From Bugulina stolonifera (Eukaryota > Bryozoa > Gymnolaemata > Cheilostomatida > Bugulidae): 64,000 nt of DNA. The notes beneath the pieces are model-generated. The model searched no databases, was not told where the DNA came from, and saw only the letters and a list, made by a program, of their open reading frames with translations. Both the position numbers and the translations under genes were made by a program. Of this stretch, positions 46,281 to 59,816 are shown piece by piece. Positions within the stretch are counted from its first letter, which is position 1. Each line of letters opens with the position of its first letter. The stretch lies in NCBI GenBank assembly GCA_935421135.1, contig OW285189.1:7337072-7401071 (forward strand). Direction: 5' to 3'.

Positions 46281-49200
46281 CTATTCATCTTCAGGTATAT
46301 TCAACTTTTTCTCCATCAAGTCTACCATGGAGGCCCCAGTGAACAGACTCTCTATAGCAGTGGAGCTCACAAGATAGCTGTAATATTAGTGTAAGATGAC
46401 GTATTGCAACACCACACTGTGTGCTACTATCTAGCATATGCATTACAATGTAACTCACCAATTGTATGCTATTAACAGCATAATTATACATTACATAGAT
46501 ACACATAAAATGTGTGGTACTAATAGTATATACATTAGACTACTACTCACCAATGGTGTGCTATAGCATATATATATACATTAGACTACTACTCACCAAT
46601 GGTGTGCTACTAATAGTATATACATTAGACTACTACTCACCAATGGTGTGCTATAGCATATGTATATATATATTAGACTACTACTGACCAATGGTGTGCT
46701 ACTAATAGTATATACATTAGACTACTACTCACCAATGGTGTGCTATAGCATATGTATATATATTAGACTACTACTGACCAATGGTGTGCTATAGCATATG
46801 TATATACATTAGACTACTACTCACCAATGGTGTGCTATAGCATATGTATATATATTAGACTACTACTCACCAATGGTGTGCTATAGCATATGTATATATA
46901 TTAGACTACTACTCACCAATGGTGTGCTATAGCATATGTATCAGAAACTCTTTTATAGTTAATCTCCCAGAAAGAAACAGGTTCTCCCTTTTCCACTTGT
47001 GTTTTTTCCTGTTGCTTTTCCTTTTCATGTTTAAGTTGTAGAAGCTTCTTTAAAGTTTCATTCTTTTCTGCCTGTTGCTCTAGTTGAGCTAAATACAAAA
47101 ATATACGAATTTAGCAATCTTTGACTGGTTAAAATATACAATGTCGAAATACTTGTAGGTATTATGGTGCAATCTCTGCTATAATAGTGTACTTGACGCA
47201 ATGTGTCCAATTAAAACAGGGAATCCATCTTAGACAATATGTATAATGTTTAGCTATGAAAATCACACCAAATACAATTTTTAATTGTTTATATCAAGAT
47301 TATCATGTATATGGAATTATATTTCCTTATATACATGTACATGTATATAGCCCTATTCAAAGAAGTGATGTAATACATATACGTGTAACACTAACATTGA
47401 TCCACCTGATCTTCAATGATCTCTGCTTCCAGTTGACTAAGTTGACTATCCAGAGTATTCTGTGTGGTGTTGGAGTAGAGATACATGTAACACGCAGGTA
47501 TGTCTGATGTTACGTATACCTAATAGGATAACACAGTGATGTTAGACAATATAGTTAATACAGCGACATGGTAATATACTAAATACAGTACATAAGGTCA
47601 GTGGAATAACAGCTTTAGAATAATATAAATCACAAACCATCACTGATAATCAATAAATCAAAATAACGTAACACGTATGTAACATATACATGTACGTAAC
47701 ACGTATGTAACATATACATGTACGTAACACGTATGTAACATATACATGTACGTAACACGTATGTAACATATACATGTACGTAATACGTATGTAACATATA
47801 CATGTACGTAACACGTATGTAACATATACATGTACGTAACACGTATGTAACATATACATGTACGTAACACGTATGTAACATATACATGTACGTACATTTA
47901 TGTAACACAGGTGTTACATTAGTTAAAATTTTGCACTACAATGTCTGCTCAGGCTGAGATATTTAGTAAAAATTTAGCACAGGGTCAACAAAATTGCACA
48001 ATTATTCCAATTTAATAATTTTGTACTTCAACTGAAATCAGATTAACATTGCACAAGGTAACTCTATCCAAATGCACTCTACTGACTAACCATATGTGTG
48101 CCGATACCGACATGTACTGGTTTGTTTATTTCAAGCGTCACGTTTTTCTTCTCCTCTGGTTGATATAGAACCGCAGATCCTGCTAGTAACGTAATATTAG
48201 TCTTCCCAAGGTCTTCACCCAGATAGTTCTCCAAGTACATACCTAGAGTGACAATACTATCTCTATATACATGATGTATATACACACTGCTACAACTTAT
48301 TTAGTAATTAGAGTGTCAGTGAGTTCAACTTTCACAGGTTTAGCAAGTTGTCTCCTCGTGACCCATTTTTATCCCAACATATTTTAAATTATATATCATC
48401 AGTGGAGTGCACACCAGTGGAGCGCACACCAGTGGAGTGTACACCAGTGGAGTGTACACCAGTGGAGCGCACACCAGTGGAGTGTACACTAGACGTATAA
48501 CAAGATGTCTGTCAGGCACCTATTCAATTTCTGTTATCTAGTATTGAAGACAACCAATAGATTTCTCCTGTTAAACCAGGACCACTGAAGAACTCAAACC
48601 TGTTTCACAACAACCAGCATACACTGTGCCCTTAGCATTCATGCTGTGGTTAGCAATATACACGTAGTAGATACCTGAATACACTGACTGCATAAATCAA
48701 TAAGCCCCTCAACAGCAATATCAATACCTGGGAAGTCAGCAACAAATGTAGTATCTGCGCGCTCTAAGAGCCAATCAACAGATTGTTGCCTGGCCTCCTG
48801 AGAAATGTTGCCTAGCTTAGTCCTCCACCCTTCCAAGTCATTAAGAAGAGGCAGTAAGAAGCTAGCCGGTTTGAACGGGCTCCAATCTACAGAGACTAAG
48901 TCTACGTTTGGGTCTATGATGCTGAAATAGAAAGTGAGTGAGAAGGTATTTACTGGTGCACTATAGGAAAGTGTGTACTATTGCGTCATGGGAAGGCATA
49001 TACCTAGTGTATCATGGGAAGGTACATGTATGTACCGATGCACCATATGAAGGTATTTACTAATGCATCATGGGAAGGTACATGACTCACCGTTGATTGA
49101 ACCTCTTATTCATCGAATGCCATATATCCATGTATATCTTAGCATCAGGAATACCAAAGTCAGTCGCGAGGTGATCAGCAATGCACACGGCATGTTGTTT

Positions 49201-52200
49201 CATCATATCAGGGTATCCTGTCCATCTATTTAAACCAACAAACGCCTGAAACAAAGATGATAATGTATCAAACAAGCAGTAGCTGCAAAATATGTACATA
49301 TATGTAGATGTATTAATAATTGTGCACTATACATACCGCAGTGCATATAAGCTACTGATATATTATGTGCTATACATACCGTAGTACGTACTAGCTACTG
49401 ATATAATATTGTGTGCTATATGTACTGCAGTACGTACTATCTACTGATATATTGTGTGCTATACGTACCTTAGGATCCAGGTATCCCTCTTCCCCCGTCG
49501 TCTCACTAACATACTTTATCTTGACATGCTGAGTCCTCCAGTTATGTACCATCATGTCCCATGAGTAGCCATATAAACCTCCTGTCCAGTTATTATATCC
49601 CTGTGTCACAAATATATGCTATAGCCTCCCACACTAACTATTCACTGGTATTTCACATGTCCATGTAAAATATGTATACCATTTCGTAGCGACCATGTAG
49701 CATAATACAATACACAATAGGAAAAAATAGTAATTATATTATATAATATTAATGTAACAATAAACAATACACGCCAGCCAAAATCAGCTGTTCTTCGCCA
49801 TCATGTCATAGTTGGGAGTTGTGTTACCTCCCTTTCATTGTATAAACACAACTTTGCATATTAAATTGAAAGTTAAAATCCACAACCAGCGGTACAAGAT
49901 GATAACAAATCATATAATATAATATTAAATAGTTTTGCTACTGTTTAAGCAGTCAGCTAATTACACCAAACAAGGGAAGGACAACTCTCAGTATTAATAC
50001 ACACTATAATGTTTTCACTAGATTGTAATGCAATCGATGAATTGGGAATAGAATAATCATTTATAAGCAAAATATATTGGTATAAGAGCTTTGTCAGCAT
50101 GCAACCTTCACAGTAGAGTAGCAGACCAGCAAGTGCGTGCAAGTGAGGGATAATGTAGTAGAGATCCTTACCCTGGTTATGAAGTGGGAATAGGGCATGA
50201 AAGACTGCCACACCATAACTGAGACAGTAAATACAGCAAAGAACTTGTGATAAAACCTGACCTACAAAGTAATATGAACCTATCGATCATAGTACAAATA
50301 GCATCAGTAGTTATAGTTACGTGTTTATTTGACATTTAGTTGAATCATCTACATATGTTACATATGTAGATGATTCAACTAAATCTCAAATTGTACATGT
50401 AGGTTAAGACATACAGTATGACATATGGACATAGATATATACAGACTACATCTACTATAGGCCATGTTTATATGACGTTGTATAATATCATGCATAGTTC
50501 CCTGCAACTAGTCTTATATTTTAGTGAGTCCATATTCATATACACTGTATGCTATCCCACTAATCAATTGGTTTAAAGGAAAGTAGATGGTAAACACTCT
50601 ATTTCATCTAATAAGTATTTATGTGATAAAAGAACCTCTATTGTAAATAAGTTATCAATGCATTGGTATCAAGGAAGCAAGTCATAGAGTAAATATAGGT
50701 GCTGCAGAGTTTAAACTTCAGTGCTGAATCACTGTATGGTAGAGCGAAACTGTAGTTAAATAGGATGACATCAATTCACACAGGGCAGCCAGTATTAGTG
50801 GTAAATATGTATTAGTTCTCCAAGTGTGTACAATAATGTGTGTACAATGTCTGCTACACTATACATATTATACATGTACTACAAGTCGTGGCAATATCAA
50901 GGAGTTTACCCATATTAGTAAGTTGTCTTCCCTTTGTAACAAAATAATAAAGAGAAGACAAATCTAGTATTGTGTGAAAACGTTAGTATTACGTAAGAAA
51001 GGAAATCTGTAGGTTGGCTAACAACTAAAACTTCTACCAAAACCACACACACATGTAATTGGTGAAATATAATTCTTGCCTTTGTGAGCTCTATAGTAGG
51101 GGAATAAAAGATATTACATGTTTCAATAAGTTTACAGGACATATTACACTACTACACACATTACAATCTGTTATATTGTATTCTAGTAAGGCAGATTTGG
51201 ATTCCAGCAGTAATGTCATGAAATTAATACATCCCTACTATAAACTAGTGTCATCCTAGTAGAACATATCTATGTGTAAGTACTGGGTAAACTACACATG
51301 TAATCTATTATCAGGGAAGGTGAAAAGTGCTGAAAAAAATCAATATTATGATTAACTGCACATTTTATTTGCAACTAAGTATCTATTTTATCTATAAAAC
51401 TATAAGTAAGGTACAACACTATGAGTAGGCACTTTACATATTCAAATAAAACAATTGCATGTACATACACTATCTGCTCTAGAGATCTAATTGATGTATT
51501 AATGCAAGACATCATTCATTTTAGAGCTGTGATCCTCTTTCCAATATAGTAGGTTATAATAGCTCATTGTAATTGAATTGAAAAATAGGCTACATCTAAA
51601 AATATACTCAAATACGAGTTATGAATGTAAACTTTCACTCATAATATGGATTTTGGTGTATTTTTAGATGCAGATCATTAAATAGTTCAAGTAGATTTTG
51701 GATCCTTACTCTGCTTTATACTGTGCAATCAGCAAACACCAGTGTACTTTTTGATAACATATCATTTAATTAATATGTTTAAAGTACAGTTTATGAAGTC
51801 TGGTTCACAGGCTTAACAAGTCTCCCTGATTCCGCAGGAGACTCCCTGACTTTCAACTCATTTTGGAACCCCACCCCACCTCTCCCAAAATGGACACCCC
51901 CACACAAATACTGAATCTCCCCGATTTTTATCAGTTGAAATTGGCAAGCCTGCTGGGTCATAAAGGTACAGTTTAAAGTTACCTCCCCATGATTATTGTT
52001 CATATCGTGCAGTTATTGTGTGGTGAATTACATGACATGGGTATCACAGTAAGCATTGCCCTAACCTGATGGCAAGTTGCATATGTATATTGACAAGATC
52101 ACAGGATAACAAGAATAGATTTCTGGCAGAGTTTCATATTTAGAGCTATGAACATGTATATCAGCACGTATGATTGTTGATAATATAAATATAATTAGGA

Positions 52201-55200
52201 CCCTATGCTTGTTGGTATTGTAAGTAATATTACATAATTGTATTACTGTTGATCTTACATGTATACGCATGATAAATGGAGTATATGTTGGCAATAATTA
52301 ACAGTAAGTATAACATACACATACCTTACTGGTTGGGTCATTAGGATATAGGCAATGGCTGCTCTTCACTGTAGGTCCAGAGTTGAACCAATGGGATGGA
52401 AACATTTTCTTGGGCCAATCATATGGATAAAACAGGACGACACTTGATAACATGACATAAGGGAATTGACCTGCAAGGTGAAGTTTAACATATTTTTCAT
52501 GTATAAACGGTGTGTTTACAATATCTACATGAAATATACTAGGAGCTGTACAATTTATACACAAGCAGGAGTGGCCAATAGCATAGTTATACCAGTAACA
52601 AATTCTATTGCGTTTAAAATCTTGAATATTTAGTCAAAGTTAAGATTCGAAAACATAAACCTGACTCTGTATATGACACCATCTCCTAGAGAAGAACACA
52701 TCTACACCATGAGCAGTTTATATAACATTGCGAAGGGATGTCAGTATTAGGTTAATGAGTGACAGTGGGTCTAGCCACACCCCATAGGGTCTTACCTATA
52801 CGGAAGATTCTAGAATTCATCGCATTGAAGCTGACGACAATAGCACTGCCAATGTAGCGGGTCGGGTCAAAGTAAAGAAGAAATCCTGCAGTGAGGTCTA
52901 CTGCAAGTCCACCCCAGTGTACGATGTACTTGTCTATTTGATCATCGGTAAGAATATATCTAGCGGTTAAAAAAAATACATGAGACTACAGCATGGATTC
53001 TGTTGTTGTAACAGTTTACCATGATTTATAATTATACATGGTAGGGGTAGGTAGGTAGGTAAGTAGGTAGGTAGGTAGGTAGGTAGGTAGGTAGGTTGGT
53101 AGGTAGGTAGGTAAGTACGTAGGTAGGTAAGTACGTAGGTAGGTAGGTAGGTAAGTACGTAGGTAGGTAGGTAGGTAGGTAGGTAGGTAGGTAGGTAGGT
53201 AGGTAGGTAGGTAGGTAGGTAGGTAGGTAGGTAGGTAGGTAGGTAGGTAGGTAGGTAGGTAGGTAGGTAGGTAGGTAGGTAGGTAGGTAGGTAGGTAGGT
53301 AGGTAGGTAGGTAGGTAGGTACGTAAGTAGGTAGGGGCAGCCAGAAGTTTCGATAATGGTGATGTAGTCACAATAGTAGGTATTGGCAACTAATTACTCT
53401 GTTGAACTACACATAAACCACAAAATATGTACAGCATAGGCCTATTGATATCTTAACAATAGTGTTATATAATAGACAAGATCTGTACACTTATATTTAC
53501 CGTAAAGGGAAGAGAACTTATATAAGCTGGTAGCTCCTAGTATATTTACCTGAAAGGGTCGAACACCCATTGGCCACCAAGGGCTTGCATTGAGTACCCC
53601 TGCACCCAATCCTGATCTAGTTTCTTTAGTCCAGCTATGAAGTATACGACTACCAACTACAACACAACATACCAATGTAGTTTGTCATTATAAGACAAGT
53701 TCCAAATTACAGAACTGAGATTAACTGAGATTAACTGAGATTAACTGAGATTAACTGATTTTCATCCTTTGTAGATTAACTGAAAATGAACCAAGCTGAT
53801 GAAATCTATCGTAACTACAAGATGGTCATATCATATGCTAGTGTATAGTTAATATAATTATGACAACTATTGTAATACAAATGGGAGAAAATTGCTACAA
53901 CTGGCAATATGGGTTTATTTAGCTGATTATGAAGCTGTACATAGCATAGGCTACAGACACGTACCTGAAACCTGAACAGTCCATACTGCCAGGTTGGTAT
54001 ATCTTTACGTTTAGACTTGCTTCTCAACGAGTCCAGTGACCTACAAAAAGTTTAATATAAAACGCTATAAAGCAGGCCTACTAGATATTCCATTAAAAGT
54101 AAACTAAAAATAAGTAGGCTATTAAACCTAAAACAGTCATTCACTGCTACTAAAAGCAATGTCATCGTTCCTCCCTCATTTATGAGTACTAACAGATACA
54201 AATGGTCCAGTGTAGACAACAACAATGATATATCATAATATATTACTATCAGTTAGTGCACGGTAGGGAAAATACTCGTATACCTACCAACACACATTAG
54301 CATCACAGAAGAGAAGGAGAGTGGCTATTAGGCCGAACAGATAAGAGTGATTGTTCCAAGACCTCTTGTCTAGTAGGAACATGTACCAGTACGGGAGAAC
54401 AAACGAGAGGCAAGCCACTCTATAGAAGAGACCAAGTGCTATACAGGCCGCACCTAAAGATAAATACTATATTTATTATACCAAATTGTCGATGGATATT
54501 AACTTCACAATATAAACCAGATATTACTCTATAATATATGGCGTCATCTGGTTGAGACAGTTGAACGAGTCGAAGGTTTCCCATTGGACTAATTTATATG
54601 ATACAACAACCATAATTATTAATATTATACATGCAATTTTCGTTTCAGTAACAATACTCCCATGACAACTTTCTCTTCCAGTCACCTGATGTTGAGTTAC
54701 GGAGACAGACCTGTTATTTGTAGTATTAACTGTGGTATCTAAATTAACTAAGAGCTGTGGCCATATAATTTTATAATATCAGATACAATGAGAAATATTG
54801 GTTTAGCTCAAAACATTTACTCCACTTTCTCTTTTGTAGACATACATGTAGTATCAAAACTGTCAAACACAGAAATGATATACAAAACATTGGAATTATT
54901 CCATTACATACTTTACCATTAATGACATGTAGATGTAAGCTATATACAGTTTGTATCTAAAGGATATGTTATACTCCCTCATCTGTTACATACATCGTAC
55001 ATCATATAATATAGTCTATAAGTGGTCATTCTGTAATGGCTACTGTTTATTCATTATATACAGTACAGCACGCGGATTTCAGGGAATTCGTAACTGCGCA
55101 CTGAGTGAAGGATAGATCTATTTAAGTCTACGGATAGTGCCAATATCCTGGTAGATTATGATACTACGACAATTATCCAAATCTAAATATGGAAAGGCTA

Positions 55201-58200
55201 AATAATAATAATATTATACTTAGATGCGTGTCATATAGATGCTGGCTAATTTGATTGCAACTTAAATGACCTAAAACTAACTTGCCACATGGCAATCGGC
55301 ACTGCCACCTGGACACAAAGTACGTGACAACCGTCCGGTATTCAAACTTTGTTCTGATATTGTCTGAGTAGGAAGTGTGATAGGCCTAGGGGCCAGTTTC
55401 CTTAATCAGAATTAAACTGTTGATCGCTACGTTTCGTAAACAACCTCCTCACGAAAGTGTATTCTGGAAACTCATCTGGTTATCTGTCTTTCTAATGGAA
55501 AATCAAGTACTCATTGAACGCGCCAATTTTGTGTACTGGATAAAAGTAATTCTTTTGGAACTAATAACATGATAATAAATATACAATATAAACATGACTG
55601 AATATCACCATACAGTTGGCATATATATAGGTTACATTATGCTATAATGCCAACACCTACTCGACTCCTCGATCACGATATTGGATGTAGTTGTAAGCTA
55701 AGGAGCATCAAAACAGAAATAGAAAAGCCAAATAAGCAAATAAAAATTACAATCAAGTGTGATGTTTAAATTAATGTTGATGCATAGCCTTGAGCCTGCA
55801 AAACATCAATATACGAGGTCTAATCATTAAATACCTGGACTGGTTCAACATCTTTAGACGATAAAGGAGTTGTGTTCTCAAATTTTAGGATATATTTTGT
55901 CAGTGCCTTAGTAGCCACTTCACAAAAAATCACAGGGGTACACCCACTTCACACCTGAGGACTGGGGGCTAGCAAGAAGCCATTTTTTTTCTTTTTCACA
56001 TTTTTCAACACGAATAGTATTCAGGAGCAAAGAACATCAGTGAGGTTCTGTGTGGAATTTGGTCAAAGTGCAACAGAAATCCATAACATGTTGCACACTT
56101 GCACACTGCATTCAGTCAACTGCAGTGGAAAAGATGAGACAATTTCAAGAAAAAGCTTCTAAAAATCCATGGAATTGCTAAAAAACCGCTGGAAGCACTT
56201 TATAGACTCTGAAGAGATGTACTTTGATGTGACAATTTTCAATAGGTAAAAATACAATAGTGTAAGCTATATGCCACCAGTGATCACACCTCATATTGAT
56301 AAGCACTGGAAATTTTGCTGTATGAGAAATCAGTATTGTAACATAAATAAATTTCGCTTAGTTCACAAAATATAGTTATCAAAGACGATTGAGAAACCTG
56401 TGAAGGGGGGAGGGGGTAGATGGAGGGGGGGGAATGGGGGTGGATGGGGGGGGGGGTGGATGGGGTTTCATTATTTAAAGAGATGATAAAAGCTAATTTT
56501 TAAGATGAAGACAAGTAGATGCAGACTAAAGTGCTAATTTTTGTTGTAAGCAGCATTGTAGCAACACAGCACGGTGGAGTTTCACTGTAAGACAGACAAT
56601 GTGGTCCAATCAGGGACCAACATTAATCTTACATGTAAGAGGCTATTGGTCAGATGTTCGGATATTCAAAGGAAGCAGCCGACAATCTGACTTGCCAATA
56701 CAAGTTAAGTGTGTAATATACATACCTGAAGCCATGATCAGATAGAGTATCACCATCCATTCAACGGGCAGAGGCTTCAGGAAAGTCAGCAGAGGGAATC
56801 TGCAGAGCTCAAAATCATCGCTCCATATATGCACTGCCGATGGTAGGCCTCTTTCATGCATGGAGTCACACACCATCAATGTACCTGCATCAGTTGAAAG
56901 TATGTCAGGGTTGGCCTGTATGGTAAACGTGCTCTATATAATTGTCACAACCATGACAGCATGACTAAATGCCAAGAGTCCAAATTCAGTGAACAAACCT
57001 TAGTTGCATGGGTATAAACTATGAATCGTGTCGGATATACCTAACCTAATACTTAATCTGTACAACTATATGGTCATTTCCCAATGCTTTTATATTGATG
57101 CTGCTATTCAGTTTTATTGATGCTGGTCTAGCGCGATTCACTCTGGTCTTGCAGCAATGACGCAAGTTATCTGCAAGGACGTAGGATTGAGTTCCACCAA
57201 TGACATGGAGGTTTTTGTCCCGAAGAAGGCTTGCCCTCCGTGCCATATCGAACTATAATAATATTCAGCTCTAGAAGTCGTGGTGGCCTCTCGGTAGGGT
57301 CTGCTGTTGGGCAGCCATGTTAAAGAATTGTGTTTGGCATCAAGGATATTATTATTATTACTACCCAATGTTTGGATCAATTTTTAATAATCCGATTTTC
57401 ATGGGAATCTGCTGTCACAGTTCAGCCTACATACTGAGCCCTAACCGTCACTCAGGAAAGTACTTTTTAAAGTTTGAACCTTTCAGAACAAATAGCTTAG
57501 CTACACGATTACAGTTTTGAGCAAAAATTGCCGTTTCTGACTAAATTCTGGCGGTGAGAGCGACTGACTGAGCAACTCTGGCAAAATCAGCAGTATTCAG
57601 TATGTCAACTTTCGACATCTGTATTTTATCGAGATGAACGACATGATTGATCAGCGACATCATATGCTCAATACTAATATTTGTGCATAGAGAATTTTAA
57701 CCTAAACCCATGGTAGGAAGAAAGTTCTATACCTAAACTGAAATGATTTCATTGCGTGGCAGTTTCAACTGATGGGCAACTTTCCACCTGTAACTGAGTA
57801 ACCGAAAGTCAATAGATGGATCTCTGCATGAACAGACAACTCACAGTTGTATTTTCAACAGGTGGCCCAGAGGAAATACATTGCTATTAGCATATTGCTA
57901 CTCTACATGATTACATGATTGTGCATTTAAATGGCACATGTAGGTTGTAGAGTGGATATAGAATGGCATATCTTTTAGGGGGGGGGGGGGGGGGTCATCA
58001 AAAATAAATCATTGATTACTAATCACTGTGGGATTTGATCCATGCGGTATCTCATGTTATGAAATCTGCAAGTTAGACCAACTCTAAGCCAGATTGCACA
58101 GAGCTATTATCTCCACCTGACTAACAGTCAGATACATGCACATAATTCACATCCAGTCAGGTTTACCCCAGAAAGGTAACTATAGCTACAATACAGAGAC

Positions 58201-58759
58201 AATTATGCTGTACCTACACTTAATTCCAAAAATCTTTTTCTGCAGGCTATTTACAGCAAATTTTAACAGCTATTTGCTGAGCCTGTATGTATACAGTGTC
58301 AGTGATCTGCGTGCAATACACCGCCCAAGCTTGTGTGCAATGAAGTAAAAAAACAGTAAAACCCAATGTTTTATAAACTTACAACACTCAACTAAACTTA
58401 CCAAACAGTATTCGAAATACTGCCAAACATGCAGCATCTGTGGGCTTGTTACACAACTCTACAAAGTTTTGAAAAGAAGAGAAATCTGCCAAATTGAATC
58501 CAAGCAACGCTTTGAATTTGCAATCAGAAACACCACCAGTTGTCTTAACTTCCTTCTTCATATAATGGTGATCACTATCACCATTATTACATGATGATAG
58601 CTCCTTTACTTTTTGCTGCCTAACTTGAGTATCAGCACCAGTTTTAGTAGTGCTCTTAGCCTTCATTGATGCTTGACCACTTTTATAATCATTTTGATTA
58701 AACACGGAGTTGCCTTCTGACTCTTCAAACACTTTCTTCTTCCTTTGCCTTGCTGACAT
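46281..58759 (-). CDS. GGCX: Vitamin K-dependent gamma-glutamyl carboxylase
   Basis: ER membrane enzyme that carboxylates glutamates in secreted proteins using reduced vitamin K, CO2 and O2. Minus-strand exons: 58402-58759, 56726-56884, 54288-54453, 53965-54040, 53550-53656, 52796-52959, 52325-52470, 50172-50261, 49469-49600, 49091-49245, 48728-48921, 48091-48242, 47396-47519, 46917-47088, 46281-46377; 2292 bases, 763 residues (vertebrates about 758). Landmarks are [18 protein letters not shown] (start of the membrane region), [20 protein letters not shown], the catalytic-lysine segment [13 protein letters not shown] with Lys265 as the predicted base, [20 protein letters not shown], the C-terminal lumenal VADFPG...ENYLGEDLG segment and a coiled-coil-like tail. 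The N-terminal 90 residues are charged and not conserved. Exon 13 could instead end 10 bases earlier at GTGGAT, but only the GTTAGT donor keeps phase with exon 14. Expected to be active. Confidence 0.92.
46440..46940 (-). repeat. Minisatellite built from GGCX exon 14 end plus 5' splice site
   Basis: Nine good units and one diverged unit of about 42-46 bp. On the minus strand each reads ATATGCTATAGCACACCATTG followed by GTGAGTAGTAG (two have GTCAGTAGTAG). The unit at 46917 is the true end of exon 14; the others fill the start of intron 14. Two alternating subtypes differ in the TATAGCATATG/TACTAATAG segment. Confidence 0.9.
47666..47896. repeat. 28-bp tandem array in GGCX intron 12
   Basis: About eight near-identical units of GTAACACGTATGTAACATATACATGTAC, containing the palindromes ACATGTA and ACGT. 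Because 28 is not a multiple of 3, all frames stay open and give artefactual Tyr/Val/Cys-rich ORFs on the minus strand. Confidence 0.9.
48398..48490. repeat. 15-bp tandem repeat in GGCX intron 11
   Basis: Six units of CCAGTGGAGTGTACA or CCAGTGGAGCGCACA, alternating GTGTAC and GCGCAC/GTGCAC variants. Confidence 0.85.
50334..50384. repeat. Perfect 24-bp inverted repeat with 3-base loop
   Basis: ATTTAGTTGAATCATCTACATATG (24 bases, 50334-50357 in full) is followed by TTA and its exact reverse complement (50361-50384). It lies in GGCX intron 7, about 70 bases upstream of exon 8 in the sense of transcription. It would form a perfect hairpin in RNA or a cruciform in DNA. Confidence 0.85.
53046..53332. 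repeat. (TAGG)n microsatellite in GGCX intron 5
   Basis: About 70 tetranucleotide units with scattered TACG, TAAG and TTGG variants, purest at 53160-53320. The minus-strand Tyr-Leu-Pro-Thr ORF is an artefact of the repeat. Confidence 0.95.
53713..53757. repeat. 10-bp tandem repeat in GGCX intron 4
   Basis: Four copies of ACTGAGATTA in a row, followed by a partial copy. Confidence 0.8.
56404..56465 (+). repeat. G-run tract, potential G-quadruplex, GGCX intron 2
   Basis: At least six runs of five or more G separated by short spacers with a GGTGGATGGGG motif. The G-rich strand is the template strand of GGCX, so the nascent transcript is C-rich. A second pure run of about 16 G lies at 57979-57994. 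Confidence 0.7.
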
Positions 58760-59367
58760 AATGGAATAATTTCTATCCTAGCAAAGCTTTCCGCAAAGTA
58801 TAGGCATGTGAACTAGTAGCAATGGACAATGGTAGAGAAGTAAAGGCATGCAGGGCTCTATGCTCCAATTTCCATTCTTTTTTGATATTTTTTATTATTC
58901 ACCTTGTTTTGTTTATAAATGGGAGGAAGAGGCGGAGTTTAGTGTGCATTCTGGGCCAATCGTGTTCTCGATGACAAAAGACTTTTATATGGAAATGCAC
59001 TAATTGGAAATGATGATATTTTGAATAGCAGTCACCCGTGCGCCTAAATGTTGACCGTACCGTTCTCAATTGTTTATTGGAATGTTTTTGTTGCGGTGGA
59101 CTACAGGCTATGTTTAACCGGAGGTAGAAGAATCATAGAGTTTGATAGAATCACTGTAAATACTAATTATTATGATGTCAGCTGAAAACAACTTTTAATG
59201 CTAATGCTTAGACATAGTATAAATAGTATAACAACGATTAACTACCTCAACCTGCCCTAACTTTAGCATCAATCACAAAAATTCTGTTAGTAGGTATATA
59301 GTAGCCAATAGCCTATACACTATACAGTATAAATATCCCCAAATGACATGTATGATGTAGCACTGAC
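58760..59367 (-). promoter_or_regulatory. GGCX upstream region
   Basis: The GGCX start codon at 58759 lies in the good context ATAATGTCAGCA. Upstream there is a GGAAGAGGCGGAGTTTAG GC-box-like segment (58923-58940) and a CCAAT box (58957-58961). No TATA box was identified. A plausible TATA-less promoter, inferred from motifs. Confidence 0.35.
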
Positions 59368-59515
59368 CTGTACAGAACAGCTTTTAATAAATACTGAACT
59401 AATACATGAAAAACTGTCCCAATTCATGTTGTCCACTGTCTCATATGAGACATGCCCCTTCCACTCCCTAAGTGGTCTAGCGAGACAATAAACTCCATCC
59501 ATGTACATCCATATC
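59368..59515 (-). other. Candidate upstream exon with splice signals, unidentified
   Basis: A 148-base minus-strand segment is preceded by ATTATTTTAG and followed by GTCAGT, and one frame is open throughout (includes GVYCLARPLREWKGHVSYE). No protein family is recognised. It could be a 5' non-coding exon of GGCX, part of another gene, or chance. Confidence 0.25.
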
Positions 59516-59816
59516 CTAAAATAATCATTATTATTATTAATAAATTATATAATAATAAAATAATAATATAATTATAATAATATAATCATAATGAAATTAC
59601 AAATTGAAATTCATGAAATTCAAATTCTAGAATTGTGAATGGTCAGACTATAACTATGATTATGTCAATGTCGAATGTGTATTCTAATGACTATATTGAA
59701 TTAATATATTCATATTGACTCATTATGTTTAGTGGATAGTATTTAGTAGTTAGTTTTTATAGTTTAATAATTCATAATTTGTAACTCTATTAGATTATGA
59801 TGATCTATGCTATAAA

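Noticed and set aside
47666..47896. Regular array resembling CRISPR repeats
   Set aside because: The units are contiguous with no unique spacers, and the DNA is eukaryotic; it is an ordinary minisatellite.
47630..47908. Long minus-strand ORFs (up to 92 codons) rich in Tyr, Val and Cys
   Set aside because: They are translations of a 28-bp tandem repeat that stays open in every frame; no gene.
48676..48727. Extension of GGCX exon 11 to a later donor at GTATCT
   Set aside because: The frame stays open, but only the earlier donor at 48728 keeps phase with exon 12 and restores the conserved VADFPG to ENYLGEDLG spacing.
52967..53389. 140-codon Tyr-Leu-Pro-Thr repeat ORF on the minus strand
   Set aside because: It is the translation of the (TAGG)n microsatellite, with no codon pattern or splice context.
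57046..57380. Overlapping minus-strand ORFs in GGCX intron 1 as a real gene
   Set aside because: The frames overlap each other, lack recognisable motifs and have no consistent splice sites; perhaps an old repeat, but unsupported.
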